DNA of 64,000 nt from Amycolatopsis umgeniensis (GCF_014205155.1 NZ_JACHMX010000001.1:6262001-6326000); one strand, 5' to 3'. Shown: positions 27,092 through 36,478, counted from the stretch's first letter. Translations and numbers: made by a program. Notes: a model not told the origin generated them from the letters alone.

Positions 27092-27289
27092 CCCGCCCCC
27101 AATCACGCGAGTCCCGCCCCCAATCACGCGAGTCCCGCCCCCAATCACGCGAGTCCCGCCCCCAATCACGCGAGATCCGCCGTGCCGCACGCCGAGCGGG
27201 CTCGGCGACGCCGTGTCGAGCGACGGACTACGCGTGATTAGTGGCGGGACTCGTGTGATTGGAGGCGGAACTCGCGTGATGGAAGGCGG
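27082..27289. repeat. 21-bp tandem repeats with inverted copies, between convergent genes
   Basis: Four direct copies of AATCACGCGAGTCCCGCCCC plus one C start at 27101, 27122, 27143 and 27164 (the last diverged), with a degenerate copy before them. After a ~45-bp spacer, about three copies appear in inverted orientation (27230-27289, GTGATT.GGCGGGACTC). The array therefore forms a large imperfect inverted repeat between the desaturase and helicase stops. The same 21-bp period occurs at 42895-42987 and 51140-51180. Confidence 0.85.
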
Positions 27290-27290
27290 A

Positions 27291-28961
27291 TCAGCGGGAG
27301 CGGCGGCCACCCGCGCGGGTGCCCGCGGAGAACGCGGCGGCACCGCCGCGACGGGCCGGAGCGCCACCGGACTGGTTCCGCGAGGACTGGGACCTGCCTG
27401 ATTGCGACCCGGCGGCACCGGAGCCTCGGCGCGGCTGGGGTTCGGAAGCGCCGCGACGAGCCTGCCCGCCCTTGGGCGCGCCTTCGCGACGTCCGGTGGT
27501 CTCGGCCGCACGACGGCCCTGACCGGCGGAAGAGCCGCCACGGCGGTCGCCTTCGGCGCGCGGCTGACGCGAACGGCCTTCCGAGGAGCCACTGCGGCCC
27601 CGGCCGCCGGAGGAGCCCCGGCCGCCACCGGAAGCACCACGGCCACCGGCGGAGGGGCCCCGGCCCCGACCGGTCCGGGGAGCCCGGTTGGCGGGGCGCT
27701 CTTCTTCCTCGCCCTTGCCGCGGATGGCCTCGCCACTGGCGGTGACCTTCTTCGGACGCGTGTCCACGATCGGCCGCCGCGGCGACGCGGTGAACGAACG
27801 CTCGCCGGGGGCCAGCTCCGACAGCAGCGGGTGGCCGGGGCCGAGCTGCGTCGTGGTCGGCTTGATCCCCGCCTTGCGGGTGAGATCGCGGACGTCGCCG
27901 ACCTGCGCGTCGGTCATCAGCGTGACGACGGTGCCGGAGGCGCCGGCGCGTGCCGTGCGGCCCGAACGGTGCAGGTACGCCTTGTGCTCGACCGGCGGGT
28001 CGGCGTGGATGACCAGCGTGACGTCGTCGACGTGAATACCGCGGGCGGCGATGTCGGTCGCGACCAGCGTCTTCGCCGCGCCGGAGGCGAAGGCCTCCAG
28101 GTTGCGCGTCCGCGCGGTCTGGCCGAGGTTGCCGTGCAGTTCGACCGCCGGGACACCGGAGGCCATGAGCTTGCGTGTCAGCTGCTTGGCGCGGTGCTTC
28201 GTGCGGGTGAACACCAGCGTGCGGCCCGGCGCGGCGGTGAGGTCGATCAGCACCGGCAGCCGGTGGGTCTCTTCCAGGTGCAGCACGTGGTGCTTCATGG
28301 TCGAGACCGGCGACTGGGCCGAGTCGACGCTGTGCGTGACCGGATCGTGCATGAAGCGCTTGACCAGCACGTCGACACCCGCGTCGAGGGTCGCGGAGAA
28401 CAGCAGCCGCTGCCCGCGCTCGGGGGTCTCGGCCATGATGCGCCGGACGTCGGGAAGGAAGCCGAGGTCGGCCATGTGGTCGGCCTCGTCCAGCACGGTG
28501 ATCTCGATGTGGTCGAGCTTCGCCTCGCCCGAGCGCATGTGGTCGGCGAGCCTGCCGGGGCAGGCGACGACGATGTCGACGCCGTCACGCAGCCGGGTGA
28601 TCTGCGGGTTGGGGCTCACGCCACCGAAAACGGTGGTGACCTTGAGGCCGAGCGGCTTCGCGAGCGGCAGGAACGACGCCTCGATCTGGGTGGCCAGTTC
28701 GCGGGTCGGCGCCAGTACCAGCGCACGCGGGCGGCCGGGACGGCGCCGCGTCGGGCCGGCGGCGAGCCGGGCGAGGACGGGCAGCACGAAGCCGTAGGTC
28801 TTGCCGGAGCCGGTGCGGCCGCGGCCGAGGACGTCCCGGCCCGCCAGCGAATGCGGCAGCGTGGCGGCCTGGATCGGGAACGGGCTGGTGACGCCCTGTT
28901 CGGCGAGCGCGTCGACGAGGGTTTCGGGCAGGCCGAGTTCGGTGAAAGTAGGTGTGCTCAT
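27291..28961 (-). CDS. DEAD-box RNA helicase with Arg/Gly-rich tail
   Basis: This 556-residue helicase has a Q motif ('PFPIQAATLP'), Walker A 'GRTGSGKT' (~48-55), 'PTRELATQIE', 'DEAD' in 'VLDEADHMADLGF', 'LLFSATLD', and C-terminal motifs 'VFTRTKHRAKQL', 'VATDIAARGIHVDDV' and 'HRSGRTARAG'. From ~395 it carries a ~160-residue low-complexity RGG/SGG/Arg-rich tail of the kind that binds RNA. This is the RhlE-like organisation common in actinobacteria, where such helicases help in rRNA processing or cold growth. It is transcribed alone. Confidence 0.93.
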   Translation of the reverse strand: MSTPTFTELGLPETLVDALAEQGVTSPFPIQAATLPHSLAGRDVLGRGRTGSGKTYGFVLPVLARLAAGPTRRRPGRPRALVLAPTRELATQIEASFLPLAKPLGLKVTTVFGGVSPNPQITRLRDGVDIVVACPGRLADHMRSGEAKLDHIEITVLDEADHMADLGFLPDVRRIMAETPERGQRLLFSATLDAGVDVLVKRFMHDPVTHSVDSAQSPVSTMKHHVLHLEETHRLPVLIDLTAAPGRTLVFTRTKHRAKQLTRKLMASGVPAVELHGNLGQTARTRNLEAFASGAAKTLVATDIAARGIHVDDVTLVIHADPPVEHKAYLHRSGRTARAGASGTVVTLMTDAQVGDVRDLTRKAGIKPTTTQLGPGHPLLSELAPGERSFTASPRRPIVDTRPKKVTASGEAIRGKGEEEERPANRAPRTGRGRGPSAGGRGASGGGRGSSGGRGRSGSSEGRSRQPRAEGDRRGGSSAGQGRRAAETTGRREGAPKGGQARRGASEPQPRRGSGAAGSQSGRSQSSRNQSGGAPARRGGAAAFSAGTRAGGRRSR

Positions 28962-29264
28962 AAGCGTATGGGCGCGTGTGCGCCCTGGTGTCTCCGTAAG
29001 AATAGGAACGGTTGTCCTGCCCGGCGCAGACCTCGGGGGTCGCGGCGCGTGGTCTTCGACAACGAAACGCGGCCCGAGGCAGAACTGAGCGGACCGCGAC
29101 TCCAGTGTACTGGGTCGTGATCTCCGGGGCTACGTGATATCGCCCGCACCCCGGTCACCGCTTGCCTGCCGCGACGAAGCGGGCGGCCGATGTTCGTCGA
29201 TTTTCACCAGTCCCCGGTCTCGGCGCGATGGAACGCTGGCGGGACCAGACGAAAGGGGACACGG
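28962..29264. other. Divergent intergenic region, helicase / serine hydrolase
   Basis: These 303 bp contain the promoters of the two divergent genes. Apart from a possible leader of ~50 nt for the helicase containing TATTCT (minus strand, near 29000), I see no defined operator, hairpin or small gene. Confidence 0.4.
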
Positions 29265-30602
29265 GTGTCGGACGTTCAGGAACTACAGGTGGTGCTCGAC
29301 GAGGGAGCGCGTGAAGCCGGCGTTCCCGGCGCCGCGGTGGGAGTGCTGCACCGCGGGCGGGAGTCGGTGTTCACCACCGGGGTGTCCAGTGTGGACACCG
29401 GATTGCCGGTCGACGCCGGAACGCTGTTCATGATCGGCTCGACGAGCAAGACGTTCGCCGCGGCCGCGTTGCTGTCGCTGGTCGAAGATGGCGTGCTGGA
29501 CCTGGACAAACCTGTCGTCGAGTACCTTCCGGGGCTCGAACTCGCCGATCCGGTCGCGCGGAAGACGGTGACGGTGCGGCATCTGCTCACGCATTCGGCC
29601 GGGTTCCTCGGCGACGTCGACCTCGACACCGGCTGGGGCGACGACGCGTTGGCCAGGGCGGTCGGGCAGTTCGGTGACCTGCCGCAGATCTTCCCGCCCG
29701 GCGAGGTCTTCTCCTACTGCAACGCGGGGTTCCAGCTGGCCGGGCGCGTCGCGGAGGTCGTTTCGGGCAGTGCCTTCGAGGACCTGGTCCGCACCCGGTT
29801 GCTGGAGCCGCTCGGCATGACCGAGTCGTATTACCTGCCGTGGGAGGTGCTCACCCGGCGTCACGCCGTCGGCCACTTCGTCACCGACGGCGAGGCTTCG
29901 GTCGCGCACACCGTCGGCCTGACCCGTGCGGACAGCGCGAGCGGCGGCCTGTGGTCCACCGTGGCGGACCAGCTGAAATGGGCCCGGTTCTTCCTGGCCG
30001 GGGAGTCGGCGGGCGAACCGCCGCTCAGTGCCGAGACACGTGACCTCATGCGGACGCCGCAGCGCAAGGCCGCGCTGCGGTTCGAAGAGGTCGGGCTGAG
30101 CTGGCTGCACACCACGCACGGGGCCGCCCGGCTCGTGCGGCACGGCGGCAACGTCAGCAACCTGCAGCTCTCGGAGTTCGTCACGCTGCCGGAGGAGGAC
30201 TTCGCGGTCACCGTGCTGACCAACAGCGCGGGCGGTGCGGCGCTGGGGCGGAACGTCGTCGACTGGTGCCTGGAACACCTGGTCGGCGTGCCCCCGGTCG
30301 AGAGCCTGCCGCCGCTGTCTTCGCCGTCGCTGGCCGAGTACACCGGCCGCTACGAGACCGGGCAGCTCGCGTTCGAGGTCACCGACCGCGACGGCGCGCT
30401 CTGGGCCCAGATGGTCGCCGACGTCGAGGACTTCCCGTCACCGCCTCCGTTCGAAGCGGTTTTCGTCGCCGACGACGCGATCGCTCCCGCCGCCGACACC
30501 CGTGCCGCCAGTGCGCGCTTCCTGCGTGACGAGCGTGGACGGGTGACTTCGGTCGAGTTCGGTGGCAGGACGGCGAAGCGGCGCGCTACGGTTACCGGGT
30601 AG
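29265..30602 (+). CDS. Class C beta-lactamase-like serine hydrolase
   Basis: This 445-residue protein starts at GTG 29265 behind GAAAGGGGA. It has the serine-hydrolase SxxK motif in 'FMIGSTSKTFAAAALL', a YxN-type 'FSYCNAGFQLAGR', and 'RHGGNV' as the KTG equivalent. The C-terminal ~100 residues ('EYTGRYETGQLAFEVTDRDG') form the lipocalin-like domain found in related esterases and peptidases. No signal peptide is visible, so it is probably cytoplasmic and an esterase or D-aminopeptidase rather than a resistance enzyme. The acyl-CoA dehydrogenase gene starts 25 bp after its stop. Confidence 0.87.
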   Translation: MSDVQELQVVLDEGAREAGVPGAAVGVLHRGRESVFTTGVSSVDTGLPVDAGTLFMIGSTSKTFAAAALLSLVEDGVLDLDKPVVEYLPGLELADPVARKTVTVRHLLTHSAGFLGDVDLDTGWGDDALARAVGQFGDLPQIFPPGEVFSYCNAGFQLAGRVAEVVSGSAFEDLVRTRLLEPLGMTESYYLPWEVLTRRHAVGHFVTDGEASVAHTVGLTRADSASGGLWSTVADQLKWARFFLAGESAGEPPLSAETRDLMRTPQRKAALRFEEVGLSWLHTTHGAARLVRHGGNVSNLQLSEFVTLPEEDFAVTVLTNSAGGAALGRNVVDWCLEHLVGVPPVESLPPLSSPSLAEYTGRYETGQLAFEVTDRDGALWAQMVADVEDFPSPPPFEAVFVADDAIAPAADTRAASARFLRDERGRVTSVEFGGRTAKRRATVTG

Positions 30603-30627
30603 TAACTTCGGCTGACCAGGAGTGATT

Positions 30628-32358
30628 ATGAGCGAAAAGGCGACCGCGTTGTTGCTGAACCCGGGTGGGTACGACCCACGGCAGTTCGACCCGGAGACGC
30701 GTCGCCTGCTCCGCGCCACCATCGAGTGGTTCGAACAGCGCGGCAAGCGCAAGCTCGTCGAGGACTACCACGCTCAGACCTTCTACGCGGACTTCATCGA
30801 GTTCGCGGGCAAGGAAGGCCTGTTCTCCACGTTCCTCACTCCCGGCGCCGACGCCGACGGGAACCCCGACAAGCGCTGGGACACCGCGCGGGTCGCCGCC
30901 CTGTCGGAAATCCTCGGTTTCTACGGGCTGAACTACTGGTACCCGTGGCAGGTCACCATCCTCGGCCTCGGCCCGGTGTGGCAGAGCGCGAACGAGGCCG
31001 CCCGCAAACGCGCGGCGGACTCGCTCGCGGCGGGCGGCGTCGCCGCGTTCGGACTGTCCGAAAAGGAACACGGCGCCGACATCTACTCGTCGGACCTCGT
31101 GCTCACCCCGGACGGTGACGGTGGCTACCGCGCGAACGGCTCCAAGTACTACATCGGCAACGGGAACTGCGCGCGGACGGTGTCGGTGTTCGGCCGCATC
31201 GACGGTGTCGAGGGCCCGGACCAGTACGTGTTCTTCTACGCCGACGCGGAACACCCGAACTACCGCGTGGTGAAGAACGTCGTCCCGTCCCAGATGTACG
31301 TCGCCGAGTTCGAGCTGAACGACTACCCGGTGTCCGAAGAGGACATTCTCCACGTCGGCGCGGAAGCGTTCAGCGCCGCGCTGAACACGGTCAACATCGG
31401 CAAGTTCAACCTGTGCTTCGGCGGCATCGGGATGTCGACGCACTCGCTGTACGAGGCGATCACCCACGCGCACAACCGGGTGCTCTACGGCAAGAAGGTC
31501 ACCGATTTCCCGCACGTGCGCAGGGGATTCGTCGAGGCGTACGCGCGGCTCGTCGCGATGAAGCTGTTCTCCGACCGCGCCGTGGACTACTTCCGCAGCG
31601 CGAACGCGGACGACCGCCGCTACCTGCTGTTCAACCCGATCACCAAGATGAAGGTGACCACCGAGGCGCAGAAGGTCATCGGCCTGGTCGCGGATGTGGT
31701 GGCGGCCAAGGGTTTCGAGGCCGACACGTATCTCGCGATGTCCAAGAACGACATCGACGGCCTGCCGAAGCTGGAAGGCACCGTGGCGGTGAACCTCGCG
31801 CTGATCGCGAAGTTCGTGCCCGCGTACCTGTTCGCGCCGCAGGCGTACGAGCCGGTGCCGACGCGCTCCGACGCTGCCGACGACGAGTTCCTGTTCCGCC
31901 AGGGCCCCGCGCGCGGGCTGTCCAAGGTGCGGTTCCACGACTGGCGTGAGGCCTACGCCAAGGCGTCCGCGATCCCGAACGTCGCGCGGTTCACCGAGCA
32001 GGCCGAGGCGCTGGTGAAGCTGTTCACCGACGCCGCCCCGGACGAGGCGCAGCAGCAGGACCTCGACTTCGGGCTCGCGCTCACCGAGCTGTTCACACTG
32101 GTCGTGTACGGGCAGCTGGTGCTGGAGCAGGCGGAGATCACCGGTATCGAGACCGAGGTCGTCGACCAGATCTTCGGCGTCCTGGTGCAGGACTTCAGCG
32201 TCGCCGCGATCGACCTGCACGGGAAGTCTTCCTCGACCGAGGCGCAGCAGTCGCTCGCGCTGGCTTCGATCCGGAAGCCCGTCGTCGACGCGGCCCGCTT
32301 CGATCACGTGTGGGCCCTCGTCCGCGATCTCTCCGGTGCCTACGCGATGAACCCGTAA
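30628..32358 (+). CDS. Acyl-CoA dehydrogenase (long form)
   Basis: This is a 576-residue member of the extended acyl-CoA dehydrogenase branch. FAD- and substrate-binding segments include 'GVAAFGLSEKEHGADIYSSD', 'GSKYYIGNGNCARTVSVFGR' and 'CFGGIGMSTHSLYEAITHAH'. A helical C-terminal extension of ~150 residues follows. It oxidises an acyl-CoA to the 2-enoyl-CoA and passes electrons to ETF. The start is ATG 30628 after AGGAG. It may be co-transcribed with the serine hydrolase, and a 53-nt perfect palindrome after the stop ends the unit. Chain-length specificity cannot be read. Confidence 0.88.
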   Translation: MSEKATALLLNPGGYDPRQFDPETRRLLRATIEWFEQRGKRKLVEDYHAQTFYADFIEFAGKEGLFSTFLTPGADADGNPDKRWDTARVAALSEILGFYGLNYWYPWQVTILGLGPVWQSANEAARKRAADSLAAGGVAAFGLSEKEHGADIYSSDLVLTPDGDGGYRANGSKYYIGNGNCARTVSVFGRIDGVEGPDQYVFFYADAEHPNYRVVKNVVPSQMYVAEFELNDYPVSEEDILHVGAEAFSAALNTVNIGKFNLCFGGIGMSTHSLYEAITHAHNRVLYGKKVTDFPHVRRGFVEAYARLVAMKLFSDRAVDYFRSANADDRRYLLFNPITKMKVTTEAQKVIGLVADVVAAKGFEADTYLAMSKNDIDGLPKLEGTVAVNLALIAKFVPAYLFAPQAYEPVPTRSDAADDEFLFRQGPARGLSKVRFHDWREAYAKASAIPNVARFTEQAEALVKLFTDAAPDEAQQQDLDFGLALTELFTLVVYGQLVLEQAEITGIETEVVDQIFGVLVQDFSVAAIDLHGKSSSTEAQQSLALASIRKPVVDAARFDHVWALVRDLSGAYAMNP

Positions 32359-32361
32359 AGA

Positions 32362-32414
32362 TCCGTGAAGGCCTCCTTGAGGGACCCTGGGTCCCTCAAG
32401 GAGGCCTTCACGGA
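32362..32414. terminator. 53-nt perfect palindrome between convergent genes
   Basis: Arms of 26 nt (32362-32387 and 32389-32414) are exact complements around a single T; the outer part reads TCCGTGAAGGCCTCCTTGAG. It lies between the acyl-CoA dehydrogenase and tex stops and can fold identically in both transcripts, so it is probably a bidirectional terminator. Confidence 0.85.
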
Positions 32415-32423
32415 CTTCTGAGG

Positions 32424-34808
32424 CTACTTGCCGAAGCCGGCCTTCCGGAGCGCGTCCGCCATGGAGCCGCCGCCGGAGTTCCCACCCCGGTTGCCGCCGC
32501 CACCGCGGTTGCCGCCGCCTTGGCGCTGCCCGCCCTGACGCTGGCCGCCTTGCCGCTGGCCACCGCCTTGACCGCGGTCACGACCGCTGCCGCCCTGCTC
32601 GCGGGCGGGCTTGCCGGGCTCGTCGTCCAGGCGCAGCGTCAACGAGATCCGCTTGCGCGGCACGTCGACCTCCAGCACCTTCACCTTGACGATGTCGCCG
32701 GGTTTCACGACCTCACGCGGGTCCTTGACGAAGTTCTTCGACAGCGCCGAGACGTGCGCGAGCCCGTCCTGGTGCACGCCGACGTCGATGAACGCGCCGA
32801 ACGCGGCCACGTTCGTCACGACGCCTTCCAGGCGCATACCCGGCTTGAGGTCACCGATCTTCTCGACGCCGTCGGCGAAGGTCGCGGTCTTGAACGCCGG
32901 ACGCGGGTCGCGGCCCGGCTTGTCGAGTTCGGCGAGGATGTCGGTCACCGTCGGGAGGCCGAAGGTGTCGTCGACGAACTCCGACGGCTTCAACGCCTGC
33001 AGCGTCCGCGAGTTGCCGATCAGCGCGCGCAGGTCGGTGCCGGTCGAGGACAGGATCCGCCGCACCACCGGATAGGCCTCCGGGTGCACCGAGGACGAGT
33101 CGAGCGGGTCGTCGCCGTCCGGGATCCGGAGGAAGCCCGCGCACTGCTCGAAGGCCTTGGGGCCGAGCCGCGCGACCTCCTTGAGCCCGGTCCGCGTCTT
33201 GAACGGGCCGTTCTCGTCGCGGTGCGCCACGATGTTCTCCGCCAGCGTCGTCGTGATGCCCGAGACGCGGGTCAGCAGCGGCGCCGACGCGGTGTTGACG
33301 TCCACGCCGACCGCGTTCACACAGTCTTCGACCACCGCGTCGAGTGAACGCGAAAGCGAGATCTCGGACAGATCGTGCTGGTACTGCCCGACGCCGATCG
33401 ACTTCGGGTCGATCTTCACCAGTTCCGCCAGCGGGTCCTGCAGGCGCCGCGCGATGGAGACCGCGCCGCGCAGCGAGACGTCCATGCCCGGGAGTTCCTG
33501 CGACGCGAACGCCGAGGCCGAGTAGACCGACGCGCCCGCCTCGGAGACGACGGCCTTGGTCAGCTTCAGTTCCGGGTGCTTCTTGATCAGCTCGCCGGCG
33601 AGTTTGTCGGTCTCGCGCGAGGCGGTGCCGTTGCCGATCGAGATCAGGTCGACCTTGTGCCGGGCGCACAGCGCGGCCAGTTCGGCGATCGACTGATCCC
33701 ACTTGTTGGCGGGCTGATGCGGGAAGATCACGTGGGTGCCGACGACCTTGCCGGTCGCGTCGACGACGGCGACCTTGACGCCGGTGCGGAAACCCGGGTC
33801 GAGACCCATCGTGGCGCGGGTGCCCGCCGGGGCGGCGAGCAGCAGGTCTCGCAGGTTCGCGGCGAACACGCGGACGGCGTCGTCCTCGGCCGCCTGGCGC
33901 AGCCGCATCCGCAGGTCGATGCCCAGGTGCAGCAGGATCTTCGTCCGCCACGCCCAGCGGACGGTGTCGCCGAGCCACTTGTCGCCGGGGCGGCCTTCGT
34001 TGGAGATGCCGAACTTGTACGCGATGCGGGTCTCGTAGTCGGTCGGCCCGGTCTTCGGCTCGTCGGACGGTTCCTCGGACTCCATCGTGAGGTCGAGGAT
34101 TTCTTCCTTCTCGCCGCGCAGCATCGCGAGGATCCGGTGCGAGGGGAGTTTTGTGTACGGCTCGGAGAACTCGAAGTAGTCGGAGAACTTCGCGCCCTCG
34201 TCGGCCTTGCCGTCGCGGACCTTCGAGGCGAGGCGGCCCTGCGACCACATCTTCTCGCGCAGCTCGCCGATCAGGTCGGCGTCCTCGGCGAAGCGTTCGA
34301 CGAGGATCGCGCGGGCACCGTCGAGCGCGGCCTGCGCGTCCGCGACGCCCTTGTCGGCGTCGACGAACACCGCGGCGGCGGCGTGCGGGTCCGTGTTCGG
34401 GTCGCCCATGAGCCCGTCGGCGAGCGGCTCCAGACCGGCCTCGCGGGCGATCATCGCCTTCGTCCGCCGCTTGGGCTTGTACGGCAGGTAGATGTCCTCG
34501 AGGCGGGACTTGGTGTCCGCCTCCATGATCGACGCTTCGAGCGCCTCGTCGAGCTTGCCCTGGCTGCGGATCGACTCCAGCACCGCGACCCGGCGCTCGT
34601 TGAGTTCCCGCAGGTAGCGGAGGCGTTCTTCGAGGGTGCGGAGCTGGGCGTCGTCCAGCATCCCGGTGACCTCTTTGCGGTACCGGGCGATGAACGGCAC
34701 GGTCGATCCGCCGTCCAGCAGGTCGACGGCCGCTTTGACCTGCCCTTCGCGCACACCGAGTTCTTCGGCGATCTTCTGCTCGACTGTCTGCAGGCCCTGC
34801 ACGCTCAC
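32424..34808 (-). CDS. tex: Tex-family RNA-binding transcription accessory protein
   Basis: This 794-residue protein is ordered as follows: N-terminal helical Tex domain ('DLLDGGSTVPFIARYRKEVT'), YqgF/RNase-H-like domain ('GLDPGFRTGVKVAVVDATGK'), helix-hairpin-helix region ('VGVDVNTASAPLLTRVSGIT'), and an S1 RNA-binding domain at ~650-725 ('LEGVVTNVAAFGAFIDVGVH'). A Gly/Arg/Gln-rich tail ('QGGGQRQGGQRQGG') follows. Tex associates with RNA polymerase and RNA and helps transcript termination and stress survival. The start is GTG 34808, with AGGAG 8 nt upstream; longer frames upstream lack any domain. Downstream is the shared palindrome. Confidence 0.93.
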   Translation of the reverse strand: MSVQGLQTVEQKIAEELGVREGQVKAAVDLLDGGSTVPFIARYRKEVTGMLDDAQLRTLEERLRYLRELNERRVAVLESIRSQGKLDEALEASIMEADTKSRLEDIYLPYKPKRRTKAMIAREAGLEPLADGLMGDPNTDPHAAAAVFVDADKGVADAQAALDGARAILVERFAEDADLIGELREKMWSQGRLASKVRDGKADEGAKFSDYFEFSEPYTKLPSHRILAMLRGEKEEILDLTMESEEPSDEPKTGPTDYETRIAYKFGISNEGRPGDKWLGDTVRWAWRTKILLHLGIDLRMRLRQAAEDDAVRVFAANLRDLLLAAPAGTRATMGLDPGFRTGVKVAVVDATGKVVGTHVIFPHQPANKWDQSIAELAALCARHKVDLISIGNGTASRETDKLAGELIKKHPELKLTKAVVSEAGASVYSASAFASQELPGMDVSLRGAVSIARRLQDPLAELVKIDPKSIGVGQYQHDLSEISLSRSLDAVVEDCVNAVGVDVNTASAPLLTRVSGITTTLAENIVAHRDENGPFKTRTGLKEVARLGPKAFEQCAGFLRIPDGDDPLDSSSVHPEAYPVVRRILSSTGTDLRALIGNSRTLQALKPSEFVDDTFGLPTVTDILAELDKPGRDPRPAFKTATFADGVEKIGDLKPGMRLEGVVTNVAAFGAFIDVGVHQDGLAHVSALSKNFVKDPREVVKPGDIVKVKVLEVDVPRKRISLTLRLDDEPGKPAREQGGSGRDRGQGGGQRQGGQRQGGQRQGGGNRGGGGNRGGNSGGGSMADALRKAGFGK

Positions 34809-34905
34809 TCCCACGCTCCTGAAATCCGCCCTCGGGTGCTCTCGGACCCTGCATTCTGCCGCTTCCGCCGAGCCGACTTTCGTATGGCCTCCTCTAACCG
34901 AACCC

Positions 34906-34934
34906 TTGACAGTGGGATTGGTCTGTACCATTTT
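34906..34934 (+). promoter_or_regulatory. Chitinase promoter with embedded DasR-like dre site
   Basis: TTGACA at 34906-34911 is a good -35 element; a poor -10 (CATTTT) lies 17 bp later. Within the spacer and overlapping the -10 is ATTGGTCTGTACCATT (34917-34932), which fits the DasR site ACTGGTCTAGACCA with the dyad TGGTCT/ACC kept. DasR is the GlcNAc-responsive GntR repressor of chitinase genes in streptomycetes, so induction by chitin breakdown products is predicted. Confidence 0.75.
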
Positions 34935-34970
34935 GATGTGGCCGACGTCACCTGTTCGTGGAGGCCAGCT

Positions 34971-36464
34971 GTGAAAGTCAAGCCGAAACACGCGTTCCTC
35001 GCCCTGCTGTCGTCACTGGCCGTGTGCCTGGGGGTGACTTTCGCGGTCTCGGGCAGTGCCTCGGCCGCCAACATCCTGACCAACCCGGGCTTCGAACTCG
35101 GGACCACGAGCGGCTGGACCTGTACCGGTACGTCCTCGGTGGTCACCACGCCGGTCCACTCGGGCAGCCGTGCGCTCAGCGCCACCCCGGCCGGACAGGA
35201 CAACGCCCGCTGCTCGCAGAGCGTGCCGGTCAAGGCCAACACCGCGTACACGCTCTCGGCGTGGGTGCAGGGCAGCTACACCTACCTCGGCGTCACCGGC
35301 ACCGGGACGGGGGACAAGAACACCTGGACCCCGGGCACCGGCAGCTGGTCGCAGCTCTCGCTGAGCTTCACCACCGGCGCGTCCACCACGAGCGTCGACA
35401 TCTACCTGCACGGCTGGTACGGCCAGCCCGCGTACTTCGCCGACGACGTCAACCTCGACGGCCCCGGCGGCTCGCCGACCACGACACCCACGACACCCAC
35501 GACGTCGTCGCCCACCACCACGACGACCAGCAACCCGCCGACCACGACCACGACGACCAACCCGAACCCCGGCGACCTGCCGAAGCACGTGATCACCGGG
35601 TACTGGCAGAACTTCTACAACGGTGCGAAGGCGCTCAAGCTCGCCGACGTCCCGACGAAGTACAACGTCATCGCGGTGTCCTTCGCCGACGCGACGACCA
35701 CGCCGGGCGCTGTCACCTTCACCCTCGACTCCGGTCTGTCGAGCCAGCTCGGCGGCTACACCGACGCGCAGTTCAAGGCCGACATCAAGACGGCGCAGGC
35801 GCGCGGGCAGAAGGTCATCCTGTCCGTCGGCGGCGAGAAGGGCACGATCCGCGTCGACTCCTCGGCCGCGGCGACGAACTTCTCCAACAGCATGAAGTCG
35901 CTCATCGCGACCTACGGTTTCGACGGCGTCGACATCGACCTCGAGAACGGCGTCAACGCGACCTACATGGCGCAGGCGCTGCGCAGCATCCACGCGGCGG
36001 GCGGCACGGTCATCACCATGGCCCCGCAGACGATCGACATGCAGAACCCGGCGGCCGAGTACTTCAAGCTGGCGCTGAACGTCAAGGACATCCTGACCAT
36101 CGTCAACATGCAGTACTACAACAGCGGCTCGATGCTCGGCTGCGACCAGAAGGTCTACTCGCAGGGAACGGTCGACTTCCTCACCGCGCTGGCCTGCATC
36201 CAGCTGCAGAGCGGTCTGCGGGCCGATCAGGTCGGTCTCGGCCTGCCCGCCTCCGGTTCCGCGGCGGGCGGCGGCTACCAGGCGCCCGGCAACACGGTCA
36301 ACGCGCTGAACTGCCTGGCGAAGGGCACCGGCTGCGGCTCGTTCAAGCCGGCGGCGACGTACCCGACCATCCGGGGCGCGATGACCTGGTCGATCAACTG
36401 GGACGCCTCCCAGGGCTATGCGTGGTCGAACACGGTGAGCGCGGGCCTGGCGGGCCTCCCGTGA
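34971..36464 (+). CDS. Secreted GH18 chitinase with N-terminal carbohydrate-binding module
   Basis: This 497-residue protein has a signal peptide (1-32), a jelly-roll carbohydrate-binding module (~34-164, 'ILTNPGFELGTTSGWTC'), a Thr/Pro linker (~168-203), and a GH18 barrel from ~205 to the end. The catalytic DGVDIDLE is at ~318-325, with Glu325 as acid; 'MQYYNSGSML' and the final 'GAMTWSINWDAS' complete the fold. It cleaves chitin outside the cell. The start is GTG 34971 with GGAGG upstream. The dre-like site in the promoter and a terminator after the stop make it a self-contained regulated unit. Confidence 0.94.
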   Translation: MKVKPKHAFLALLSSLAVCLGVTFAVSGSASAANILTNPGFELGTTSGWTCTGTSSVVTTPVHSGSRALSATPAGQDNARCSQSVPVKANTAYTLSAWVQGSYTYLGVTGTGTGDKNTWTPGTGSWSQLSLSFTTGASTTSVDIYLHGWYGQPAYFADDVNLDGPGGSPTTTPTTPTTSSPTTTTTSNPPTTTTTTNPNPGDLPKHVITGYWQNFYNGAKALKLADVPTKYNVIAVSFADATTTPGAVTFTLDSGLSSQLGGYTDAQFKADIKTAQARGQKVILSVGGEKGTIRVDSSAAATNFSNSMKSLIATYGFDGVDIDLENGVNATYMAQALRSIHAAGGTVITMAPQTIDMQNPAAEYFKLALNVKDILTIVNMQYYNSGSMLGCDQKVYSQGTVDFLTALACIQLQSGLRADQVGLGLPASGSAAGGGYQAPGNTVNALNCLAKGTGCGSFKPAATYPTIRGAMTWSINWDASQGYAWSNTVSAGLAGLP

Positions 36465-36478
36465 TGATCCGCTAGACC

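Noticed and set aside
27101..27184. Possible CRISPR array
   Set aside because: The 21-bp copies are directly adjacent with no spacers, and no cas gene is present.
33375..34970. A ~530-codon in-frame extension upstream of the chitinase
   Set aside because: It is antisense to tex, Arg-rich and domainless; the GTG at 34971 has a ribosome site and is followed by a signal peptide.
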